A stretch of 64,000 nucleotides of DNA. Origin: DASUAS01 sp963819475. GTDB lineage: Bacteria; Actinomycetota; Acidimicrobiia; IMCC26256; DASPTH01. This document shows positions 27,632 to 35,308 of this stretch, piece after piece. The first letter of the stretch is position 1. Each line of letters begins with the position of its first letter. The translations under genes and the position numbers were made by a program. The notes under the pieces were generated by a model, which worked only from the letters and a program-made list of their open reading frames with translations, did no database searches and was not told where the DNA came from. Where the stretch lies: assembly GCA_963819475.1 (NCBI GenBank), contig CAWFWE010000004.1:186001-250000 (forward strand), in the 5' to 3' direction.

Positions 27632-28961
27632 GTGGGCGATGTGCCCGAGACTCGATATGCGACGACGGCGGATGGGGGCCATGTCGCCTACCAAGTGGTT
27701 GGTGACGGTCTGATTGACGTCCTGGTAACCCGGATGCCTTTGTTCCCGATCGATTTGATGTGGGATGAGCCGAGGTTGGCTCACTTCTTGAATCGGTTGT
27801 CGTCGTTCTGTCGCCATATCTGGTTCGACACGCGAGGCGTCGGCGCATCGGATTCGGCTACCCGTGCTGAGGGGAGCCTCCTCGAGACGGTGCTCGATGA
27901 CATGGTGGCGGTGATCGACGAGGTCGGTTGCGAACGAGTCACCGTTTTGTGTTTGGGGGTTCCGATCGGTCCGTTGTTCGCCGCGACGTATCCAGAGCGC
28001 ACGACGGCGATCGTCTTGGTGAATGCGACTGCACGCCTGCGGCGCGACGACGACTACCCGGAGGGAATTCCTGACGAAGCAATCACGCAGTTGATTGAAT
28101 CCGCGTATGAGGCTGGTACTAGCCATACGCGGTTCGACACGTTGGCTCCGAGCCTGGTCGAGGACACACGGTTTCGTCGGTGGTTCCGAGCGCGCCGAGC
28201 GGCTCGCCTCCGCGCCCGACGATCGACTGTGGAGGTTCCACGACGCGTTTGAGTACGACCTGCGCGACGTGCTCGGCTCGGTCCGAGCGCCGACCCTCGT
28301 CGTCAATCGCAAAGACCGTCCATTCTCCGACCAGACCCGCTACCTCGCCGACCACATCGCCACAGCCAAGTACGTCGAGGTGCCCGGCGTGGACACTCTG
28401 CCGTTCGTGGGCGATGCCGGAGCCATACTCGACGCCATCGAAGAATTCCTGACGGGCCACCTCGCGCCACCGGAAAGCGATCGGGTGCTCGCCACTGTCC
28501 TCTTCACGGATCTGGTCGACTCAACACCCCAAGCCGCGCAGATGGGAGACAGACGGTGGCGTGAGCTCCTCACGACTCACGACGCACTAATCCGGGAGGA
28601 GGTTGAACGGTTCCGAGGCCGTACCGTGAAGTCCACCGGCGACGGTGTGCTCGCAACCTTCGATGGACCCGCACGCGCGATCCGTTGCACCTGCGCGATC
28701 CGCGACGCGGTACAGGCGCTCGGCGTGGAGATACGCGCCGGCCTCCACACCGGCGAAATCGAACTGCGAGACAACGACGTGTCCGGGCTCGCGGTGCACA
28801 TCGGCCAACGCGTGGAGTCTCTCGCGGCCCCAGGGGAGATTCTCGTGTCGCGAACCGTCGCCGACCTTCTCGCCGGTTCGGACTTCACCTTCGACGACCG
28901 AGGTGAATACGAACTCAAAGGTGTGCCCGGCGCCTGGAAGCTCTTCAGCGTCATCGCCTGA
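27632..28961 (+). pseudogene. Alpha/beta hydrolase-class III adenylate cyclase fusion, frameshifted near 28185
   Basis: About 440 residues across two frames, from GTG 27632. The N-terminal alpha/beta hydrolase-like half has GGHVAYQVVGDG, FDTRGVGASD and a degenerate nucleophile elbow CLGVPIG (Ser lost). The frame breaks between DTRFRRWF and ERAERLASAPDDRLWRF. The C-terminal class III cyclase domain is well kept: VLATVLFTDLVDST with a metal Asp, VKSTGDGVLATF with the second metal Asp, HTGEIE and GLAVHIGQRVESL. Such fusions are common in actinobacteria. Restoring one base would give an intact cyclase. Confidence 0.8.
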
Positions 28962-28984
28962 CGCCGACCACGCCATAACTGCCT

Positions 28985-29210
28985 GATTGAGTGTCCGCGG
29001 TGGACGCTGCGGGGTTCCGTAGCGTCGGGGGTCTCGGCGGGTTGGTTCTCTAACTGCCTGCCGTCGGTCACGCCGACTGGTTTTCTAACGAGGTGCTGAC
29101 CCGCCGGGATCTCGCTGGGGCGTGGTTCAAAAGAGGTGCGGCAGTTCGAGCGTGAAATCAGGAGTGCCCGCACTGGCCTCTCATCAACGGAGCGATTCGG
29201 GAGGTGCTGA
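28985..29210 (+). ncRNA. Candidate bridge-RNA region of the second IS110
   Basis: A strong hairpin GACGCT-g-CGG-ggtt-CCG-t-AGCGTC near 29003-29027 and a smaller one GTCGG-TCACG-CCGAC near 29072-29086. TCTAAC is repeated between stems. The size and position (5' leader of an IS110-type transposase) match known bridge RNAs; no guide-target match was tested. Confidence 0.35.
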
Positions 29211-30410
29211 GTGGTGGTGATGATCGGTGTCGATCCGCACAAGGGGTCGCACACCGCGGTCGCGATCGACGGCGACGAGGTGGAACTCGCGGCCGTGACG
29301 GTGCGAGCGACGGCCCGTCAGGTCAGCGAGTTGTTGCGGTGGGCGGCACGGTTCGATCAACGAACGTGGGCGATCGAGTCCGCCGGCGGGCTTGGCTATC
29401 TCCTCGCTCGCCAGCTCGTGGCAGCCGGTGAGCGGGTGGTGGACGTGCCCGCGACGTTGGCGGCACGAGTGCGGGTGCTGGGTTCGGGTCGTTCGAACAA
29501 GAACGACACCAACGACGCGTTGTCGGTGGCGGTCGCCGGGCTGCGCGCCCCGCGCCTGGCACACGTGGGCCGGGACGACCACGCCGGCGTGTTGCGCCTC
29601 TACGCGAAGCGCAACAACGATCTCGGGCGGGCCCGGAACCGGACCGCCTGTCGGCTGCACGCCCTCTTGGCCGAGCTCGTTCCGGGCGGGATCCCCAAAG
29701 AAATCAACGCTCGCAGCGCCGCACGTCTGCTCGCCTCGGCGAAGGCGATGACGCCAGTCGAACGGGCCCGCCACGCCCTGGCGCTCGAGCATCTCGAGGA
29801 CCTGCGTCGCTTCGACGACCAGATGCGCACCTCTAAAGCTCGCATCGCGGCGGCGGTCACCGAGTCGGGCACCAGCCTGACCGACCTCTTCGGAGTGGGA
29901 CCAGTCGTCGCGGCGATGGTGATCGGCTACACGGGTGACGTCACCCGGTTCCGGCACCGTGATCACTTCGCCGCCTACACCGGCACCGCCCCCATCGAGG
30001 TGTCTTCCGGTGGTCGGATCACCCATCGGTTGTCGCGACGTGGGAACCGTCAACTGAATCATGCGATCCACATCGCCGCGATCACCCAGATCCGCTTCAC
30101 GCATTCACCGGGCCGTGCGTTCTTCGACCGCAAAGTCGCGGAAGGCAAAACGAAACGAGAAGCCGTCCGCGCACTGAAGCGTCGGATCAGCGACGCCATC
30201 TACCGCCAACTGCTCCTCGACGCTGCGAGAACGGGCCCGGGAGGGCAAACGGGGACGACTCTGCAATCCAGCGTGACCGGTCTCACACCCCAACAACCGG
30301 CGCTTCGGAAGAACCACTCCCGGACCCGACCCAACGCTAGAACCCGCCAACCGACCTCAGCCACGACGAAGCGTTCCCGCGCCCGCACCAGCACGAACAC
30401 GAGGTCTTGA
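29211..30410 (+). CDS. IS110-family transposase
   Basis: 399 residues from GTG 29211, with GGGAGG upstream. The DEDD domain shows VMIGVDPHKGSHTAVAIDG, AIESAGGLGYLLARQL and KNDTNDALSVAVA. The C-terminal domain has LFGVGPVVAAMVIGYTGDVTRFR, YTGTAPIEVSSGGRITHRLSRRGNRQ with the nucleophilic serine region, and EGKTKREAVRALKRRISD. A basic, Ser/Thr/Arg-rich tail of ~60 residues follows the domain. It is only distantly related to the IS110 at 24.9 kb, so these are two separate arrivals. Confidence 0.92.
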   Translation: MVVMIGVDPHKGSHTAVAIDGDEVELAAVTVRATARQVSELLRWAARFDQRTWAIESAGGLGYLLARQLVAAGERVVDVPATLAARVRVLGSGRSNKNDTNDALSVAVAGLRAPRLAHVGRDDHAGVLRLYAKRNNDLGRARNRTACRLHALLAELVPGGIPKEINARSAARLLASAKAMTPVERARHALALEHLEDLRRFDDQMRTSKARIAAAVTESGTSLTDLFGVGPVVAAMVIGYTGDVTRFRHRDHFAAYTGTAPIEVSSGGRITHRLSRRGNRQLNHAIHIAAITQIRFTHSPGRAFFDRKVAEGKTKREAVRALKRRISDAIYRQLLLDAARTGPGGQTGTTLQSSVTGLTPQQPALRKNHSRTRPNARTRQPTSATTKRSRARTSTNTRS

Positions 30411-30507
30411 CAACAAAGAGGAAATCGCTCTGGCTGTCGGGCGAGCACCCTGTCGTGAGCGACGAGCACCGTGTCGTGACTGATTGGCGCGAACTGGAAA
30501 CGGCGAG

Positions 30508-30935
30508 TCAGAGTTCGATGCTCGACCCTCGCGGGCGCGGCGCGAGCGCGGGGGAGGGCGCTGGTTGCCTGATGTCTGGTACTGGTGACTGCTCGATCGT
30601 TCGGCCGACAGTTGCGAGTTGTTTGCGGTAGGTATCGACGGCATCGCGCTCGGGTCCGTCGGGCATGCGCTGAAGAGTCCGGAGCACTTCGAGCATGCGG
30701 GCTCGCATCACATCGGGTTCTTCGCCGTGGTTCATCGCTCGGCGCAGGACGCTGTGCGCCGCCCAGTCGGGCCGTTCCCGTTGCGCGATTCGAGCGAGCA
30801 TCTCGGCTGGTGTGGGCGGCTCGCCGGGGTGACTGTGTGCGTGTTCAGTGTCGGGTTCGCAGATGGCGTAGGCGTGGTTGGTGTCGCGGCCGCGGCTGAG
30901 CGCGGCGTAGAGCTCGCTGCGGTGGGCCGGCAGTG
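30508..30935 (-). pseudogene. C-terminal remnant of a MobF/TrwC-type conjugative relaxase
   Basis: Reads LYAALSRGRDTNHAYAICEP, the conserved SRGR-x-NHAY patch near the end of the helicase part of TraA/TrwC relaxases, then EMLARIAQRERPDWAAHSVLRRAM and a disordered Pro-rich tail to the stop at 30508. The relaxase and helicase catalytic parts are missing. It joins the HEPN gene at about 30925-30935 in a different frame. Its presence suggests the island descends from a conjugative or mobilisable element. Confidence 0.7.
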
Positions 30936-31168
30936 CGGAGCAGCGCGACGACTTCGTCGTGATCTTGGCCGGCCGCGCGGCGGCCAAGCCGCATGCCGCA
31001 CACCGCGTCAGCGCCGTTGATCACTGCATGGACGGCGAGACTCGTGGCCGCGATCGACCGACCTGCGCCGAGCTCGTGCTCCGCAGCCGAGAGGTACTCC
31101 TCGGCCTTGCCGAGATACGAGCGTGCCTGCGGAGCCGACACCGCCCGAGTACGCGTTTGCCTAGGCAC
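30845..31168 (-). CDS. HEPN-domain protein, C-terminally truncated and fused out of frame to relaxase DNA
   Basis: 107 codons from GTG 31168. The first ~82 residues are HEPN-like helices (ARSYLGKAEEYLSAAEHELG, then AATSLAVHAVINGADAVCGM and GQDHDEVVALLRTAGP). The remaining residues are relaxase DNA read in a wrong frame and rich in Arg. The C-terminal helix that would carry the family's R-x4-6-H motif is gone, so RNase toxicity is unlikely. The start overlaps the stop of the nucleotidyltransferase by 8 bp (GTGCCTAG), showing former translational coupling as in MNT/HEPN toxin-antitoxin pairs. Confidence 0.6.
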   Translation of the reverse strand: MPRQTRTRAVSAPQARSYLGKAEEYLSAAEHELGAGRSIAATSLAVHAVINGADAVCGMRLGRRAAGQDHDEVVALLRTAGPPQRALRRAQPRPRHQPRLRHLRTRH

Positions 31169-31661
31169 TTCGATGGGACCGGAGCTGGTCGATGGACTTC
31201 CCGTGGAGCAGCAAGCCGTCGCGGACGATGTCGAGCCACAGAGAGCCCTTCCCCCGAAGCCTGCGGCCGGCCTCGCGCTCGGGGACCTCGAGCACCTGGA
31301 CGACGTTGCCGGTCAGGCGATGGGCAGCCGTCCGGAAAACCTCAATGGAGCTGCCCCATCGCTCGTCATCAGCGAGTTCGGGGTGGACGAGCAGGATGTC
31401 GAGATCGCTCGACTCGTCAGCTTCGCCACGCGCAAACGAGCCGAAGACGACCGCGCTGACCGGTTGCGGGGTGATCTCCCCCGCGAGGTCCGTCAGCCGC
31501 TCCAGCACCGTCTGGCGCGCTCGACTGAGGGCGCGCACTGCGCCGGCTGCGACGTGATCGTCGACGAGCGAGAACAGGGCCGACGGTGGCGCCTCCCGCC
31601 GTTCGACAAGTCCGAGCGTGACCAATGTCGGCAGAACACGAGTCGCCTGTGCAGGGCTCAC
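31161..31661 (-). CDS. MNT-type nucleotidyltransferase (antitoxin-like), N-terminus probably truncated
   Basis: 166 residues from GTG 31661. The residual winged-helix segment SPAQATRVLPTLVTLGLVERR is followed by the minimal nucleotidyltransferase core VVFGSFARGEADESSDLDILLV, with GS-x10-DxD intact. In MntA/HepT systems this enzyme modifies the HEPN toxin with nucleotides. An in-frame TAG at about 31690 prevents a longer N-terminus, so the first helices of the usual HTH are missing. Catalysis could survive. Coupled to the truncated HEPN gene. Confidence 0.75.
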   Translation of the reverse strand: MSPAQATRVLPTLVTLGLVERREAPPSALFSLVDDHVAAGAVRALSRARQTVLERLTDLAGEITPQPVSAVVFGSFARGEADESSDLDILLVHPELADDERWGSSIEVFRTAAHRLTGNVVQVLEVPEREAGRRLRGKGSLWLDIVRDGLLLHGKSIDQLRSHRSA

Positions 31662-31713
31662 GCGCGACGAACGTTTCGTTTCTGATCGCTACACCATGTT
31701 CTGCGCGCTGCCT

Positions 31714-31760
31714 TCGTGCCACACCCGTGCCACACCCGTGCCACACCGGAGCAACTTTTC
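31714..31760 (+). repeat. Right-end GTGCCACAC repeat cluster (arm-type site candidate)
   Basis: GTGCCACAC occurs three times in tandem with CC spacers, ending in CAACTTTTCC. Same orientation as the cluster at 21196-21232; both lie just inside the att repeats. Confidence 0.55.
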
Positions 31761-31866
31761 CGGTCACGAGGCGGCATGAGCCGGCACGAGCCGACACGCA
31801 ATAGCCATTGACCTGCGGTTTCGCGCTTCGAGGCTGGTCAGCGTGCGCGCTGGATTTCGCCTCGGG

Positions 31867-31914
31867 CGCGCCTGAAAGGCGCGGGGTCACCGGATCGACG
31901 CCGGTCCCGGCCAC
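31867..31914 (+). other. attR: partial tRNA-Phe copy, right direct repeat of the island
   Basis: Matches 21088-21135 with a single mismatch. It keeps the anticodon loop and 3' half (CTGAAAG, then the T arm and acceptor strand) but has no D arm or 5' acceptor strand, so it is not a functional tRNA gene. Confidence 0.85.
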
Positions 31915-32119
31915 CGCCGAAGCCCTGGTCACAGGCTCGTCCTGGGCCGGGGCTTCGTCGCGACCGCCCTTGCGTGCTCGCCGGCCCCGCGGCGAGAACC
32001 TCATTGTCGCTCCCGCCAGACGCTAAACACTCACGGAGGTGCTTCGCCCAGGCAGGAACTCGCATCACGCAACGTGGAGGGCGGGGGACCATGGCCCGCT
32101 CGTTCGGGGGAGCGCACAG

Positions 32120-34864
32120 ATGACCCCCGGCGCCACTCTTACAGGGTTGGGTCGTGCGCGCCGCCAACGGTTCGTCGGGTTCGTGGTTCTCATCGCGATG
32201 ACACTCGGCACTGGCGTCGTGGCTGTCGCTTCCGACGCGACAGCCAATCGGTTGACGGCGACCCCGACCGCGGCGGCGGATCCCGCGTGGCAGGCGCTCG
32301 GGGGGATCGTGACCGCGGACCCTTCCGTCGCGACCGACCCACAGGACCCCTCGGGTGTGTACACCTTCGTGCGCGAGAGCGATGGCGGGCTCTACTGGTA
32401 TCGCACGACGGGCAGTTCATCGTCGAGCGGTGCCGGGGGCGGTTTCCTGACGTCGCAGCCGGTCGCGGTCGCCGATCCCACAGGTGTGTCGGGGAACGTG
32501 GGCGTCTACACGTTCGTGCGCGGGGGCGACGGCGCCCTGTACGTGGGACGCGTGAGCGGTGGGACGTGGCAGGGCTGGGAATCGCTGGGCGGGTACGTCG
32601 ACTTCTTTCCCGGTGCGACCGTCGATTCGACCGGGCTCTGGGTCGGTGTTCGCGGTGGTGACGGCGGCCTGTACGCACGGCGGCTGCTCGGCGGCCAGTG
32701 GTCGCCGTGGATACCCTTCGGGGGCTTCCTGACCTCGGCGCCGTCCATGGTCGGCGACACGTCGGGTGTCTACGCGTTCGCGTCCGGGGGCGACCAGGCG
32801 CTGTACGGACGCGATGTCAGCGGGGGCGACTGGGAGGGACTCGGCGGCTACCTCACGAGCGGACCGGTCGCGACCGCGGACGCCTCAGGGATCTCGGTGG
32901 TGGTCCGTGGCGGTGACGGCGGCGCGTACCGCCGTCATGAGACGGGGGGAGCGTGGGGTTCGTACGAGCCCCTCGGCGGGTTCCTCTCGTCGCCGCCCGT
33001 CGCCGTTGCCGAGTCGGCCGGGGTCTCCGTGTACGGGCGGGGCGGCGACGGCGGTCTGTACCGCGATCGCTTCGATGGGGGATCGTGGCACGGCTGGACA
33101 CCGCTCGGCGGATACCTCGCCTCGAGTCCGGCGGCCGTCGCGGACGGGGCCGGCTTCGAGCACGTCTTCGTGGTGGGAGGCGACGCCGGCCTCTACACGA
33201 TGACTGTGGAGGGGGCCGCGATCGGTGGCCCGCCGGTGATCTCCACCGACCCCGGTCTGTTCCCGTCCTTCAGCCCCGGCGTGCACGACTACGTGAGCCG
33301 CTGCAGCGCGAGCACGCCGGTGCAGGTCTCGATCGCGGCTCCGGCAGGCACCACCGTGTCGGTCGACAAGCAGGCCCCGGCGTCGGGGTCGTTCACGGCA
33401 ACGGTCACTCGCGACGTGGGGCAGAGCTTCACCATCGTCGTGGCGGGCTTGCAGCCGTCCGACACCTACTACGTGCGATGTCTGCCCGGGGACTTCCCGA
33501 CCTGGACGGTGCAGCAGTCAGGGCCCACGCAGGCGGAGTACTACGTCCTGGGTGGGGCATTCGCCAAGTACGTCTTCATCGTCGACACCAACGGTGTCCC
33601 CGTGTGGTGGGACGTCGCGCCCAACCCGGCCGTCTTCGCGCAGCTGCTCCCGGACGGCAAGTTCGGGTGGATCACGCTGAACGGCACCGCCCAGGAGCTG
33701 CCGCTCACCGGCTCGCCCGTCAAGACCATCGCGGGACCCGTCCCCGGGACGAGTGTCATCGACAACCACGACTTCTTGCAGCTCGCGAACGGCCATCATG
33801 TCGTGGTCGTCAACAAGGCCGTCCCCAACGTGGACCTGAGCGCGTGGGGGCCGCCGTTCACCACCGGCACCGTGTACGACCAGGTCTTCGAGGAGCTTGA
33901 CGCCAACGGGAACGTGGTGTGGTCCTGGGACACGATGCAGCACATCCCCGTGACCGAGACCAACGTCCAGTGGCGTGGCGCGACGGCCGCGTGCTTCGGG
34001 GGCACGTGTCAGGACATCTACCACTGGAACTCGATCGAGCCGATCACCGAGTCCAACGGCCATCCGGGATTCGTGATCAGCTTCCGGCACACCGACGCGG
34101 TGTACAACATCGACCAGACCACCGGCTCCATCGTGTGGAGGCTCGGAGGTGTCGCGCGTCGGACGACCTCACCCGACGGGAACGTCACGAACACGAGTAC
34201 GTCGGTCTCGGCGGCCGACGGCGCGTTCAGCGCCGACGACATCGGCGTCACCATCACCGACAGCCTGGGCTTGATCCCCGCGGGTACGAAGATCACCGCG
34301 GTCTCGTCGCCGAACACGGCCACCGTCTCGCAGGCCGCCACCGGGACCGGCAGCACCGACATCCTGACGATCAACCCCGAGTCCCTCACCGTTCTGGACG
34401 ACCTGGTGTTCTCGGGCGGAAGCCACTTCGGCGGGCAGCACGATCCCCGCGTGCTCAGCGACGGGACGGTCACGGTGCACGACGACGGCAGCGGTCTCAA
34501 CCGTGCGCCACGCGGGGTTCGCTATCGGATCGACGCCGCCGCGATGACGGCGACGCTCGTCGAACAGGTGAGCGATCCCTCGCTCGCGAGCAGCGCGTTC
34601 TGTTGCGGCAGCGCCCGCAAAATCCCCGGCGGGAACTGGGTCTTCGGTTGGGGAGGGACGAACTACGTCAGCGAGATGACACCCACCGGTGCTCGTGTCT
34701 TCGTGCTCCGCATCACCAGTGGTCCCTTCGTGTACCGCGCGATCCCCGTGCTGTTCGGCCAACTGGACCGTCCCACATTGCGGGCCGCCATGGACCAGAA
34801 CGCGGCGCTTGCAGCCTCGGCGGCCGCGGCGCCCGAGTCTCCTCCCCCGCCGGGATACCCGTAG
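32120..34864 (+). CDS. Secreted arylsulfotransferase-family protein with N-terminal lectin-like propeller repeats
   Basis: 914 residues from ATG 32120, eight bases after GGGGGAG. A signal/anchor helix (FVGFVVLIAMTLGTGVVAV) opens it. About six repeats follow (residues ~55-370), each like GVYTFVRGGDGALYVGRVSGG plus a W-x-x-LGGY turn, as in PLL/tectonin-type beta propellers. From ~residue 400 comes an ASST domain with family catalytic positions: DNHDF (~551), YHWNS (~635), SFRHTD Arg (~655) and GQHDPRVLSDG (~773). ASST enzymes move sulfate between phenols in the periplasm or outside the cell. A ~85-residue beta module is inserted between the Arg and last His. First gene beyond the island. Confidence 0.82.
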   Translation: MTPGATLTGLGRARRQRFVGFVVLIAMTLGTGVVAVASDATANRLTATPTAAADPAWQALGGIVTADPSVATDPQDPSGVYTFVRESDGGLYWYRTTGSSSSSGAGGGFLTSQPVAVADPTGVSGNVGVYTFVRGGDGALYVGRVSGGTWQGWESLGGYVDFFPGATVDSTGLWVGVRGGDGGLYARRLLGGQWSPWIPFGGFLTSAPSMVGDTSGVYAFASGGDQALYGRDVSGGDWEGLGGYLTSGPVATADASGISVVVRGGDGGAYRRHETGGAWGSYEPLGGFLSSPPVAVAESAGVSVYGRGGDGGLYRDRFDGGSWHGWTPLGGYLASSPAAVADGAGFEHVFVVGGDAGLYTMTVEGAAIGGPPVISTDPGLFPSFSPGVHDYVSRCSASTPVQVSIAAPAGTTVSVDKQAPASGSFTATVTRDVGQSFTIVVAGLQPSDTYYVRCLPGDFPTWTVQQSGPTQAEYYVLGGAFAKYVFIVDTNGVPVWWDVAPNPAVFAQLLPDGKFGWITLNGTAQELPLTGSPVKTIAGPVPGTSVIDNHDFLQLANGHHVVVVNKAVPNVDLSAWGPPFTTGTVYDQVFEELDANGNVVWSWDTMQHIPVTETNVQWRGATAACFGGTCQDIYHWNSIEPITESNGHPGFVISFRHTDAVYNIDQTTGSIVWRLGGVARRTTSPDGNVTNTSTSVSAADGAFSADDIGVTITDSLGLIPAGTKITAVSSPNTATVSQAATGTGSTDILTINPESLTVLDDLVFSGGSHFGGQHDPRVLSDGTVTVHDDGSGLNRAPRGVRYRIDAAAMTATLVEQVSDPSLASSAFCCGSARKIPGGNWVFGWGGTNYVSEMTPTGARVFVLRITSGPFVYRAIPVLFGQLDRPTLRAAMDQNAALAASAAAAPESPPPPGYP

Positions 34865-34989
34865 CCGAACCGAGCCGGCTCGACAACGCGCCCGCGTTCA
34901 TGTTCCATCCCAACGCGGCCGGGATGAATGCGCAGGCGAAGATGATCGTCAAGCGGTTGGGGTAGCGCCGACCGATCGGAGGTCCGAGG

Positions 34990-35199
34990 TCACTCGAGCT
35001 CGTTGGCCTCGTCGACCTGCTCCAGGAACTTGCGGATCTCCGAGGCGCGGAAGCGGCGATGGCCGCCGAGCGTTCGGATGGCCGAGATCTTGCCGGCGCG
35101 CGCCCATCGGGTGACCGTCTTGGGGTTCACCCGGAACATTGCGGCGACTTCCGACGGGGTGAGCAGTTGCTCGGGCTCGGGAGCGGGGTTCTGGGGCAT
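34990..35199 (-). CDS. bldC: BldC-like MerR-family DNA-binding protein
   Basis: 69 residues, the usual size. A single winged HTH: LLTPSEVAAMFRVNPKTVTRWARAGKISAIRTLGGHRRFRASEIRKFL, close to Streptomyces BldC and with no effector domain. BldC binds direct repeats as head-to-tail oligomers and controls developmental timing; in non-sporulating actinobacteria its role is open. It lies downstream of purM in the same direction, 109 bp after it. Confidence 0.93.
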   Translation of the reverse strand: MPQNPAPEPEQLLTPSEVAAMFRVNPKTVTRWARAGKISAIRTLGGHRRFRASEIRKFLEQVDEANELE

Positions 35200-35308
35200 G
35201 ACATCCTCGCAGTCGATACGGATCCTCGCCGGGGGCGACGGGGGGATCGGTCCCGTATGCGCAGAGTAGCAGCTTCCGTGCCCTTCGGGCGGGTGATCCG
35301 TCCCCGGT

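Larger units (their letters stand above)
28975..30420 (+). mobile_element. Second IS110-family insertion sequence (edges approximate)
   Basis: An intact transposase with a ~235-bp structured leader. No inverted repeats or target duplication found, as usual for the family. I could not fix the edges. Confidence 0.55.
31662..32119. other. 458-bp gene-free island boundary
   Basis: Holds the arm-like repeats, attR and a tRNA-type terminator hairpin (AGCCCTGG...CCGGGGCT, about 31921-31942), then the presumed promoter of the arylsulfotransferase gene. No gene seen. Confidence 0.6.

Noticed and set aside
21136..31866. Tyrosine or serine integrase for the island
   Set aside because: Looked for R-H-R-Y or serine-recombinase patterns in all frames; only transposases of IS5 and IS110 type were found.
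31417..32004. Open frame on the minus strand running across attR
   Set aside because: Crosses the tRNA remnant and repeat cluster, overlaps the nucleotidyltransferase in another frame and has no family resemblance.
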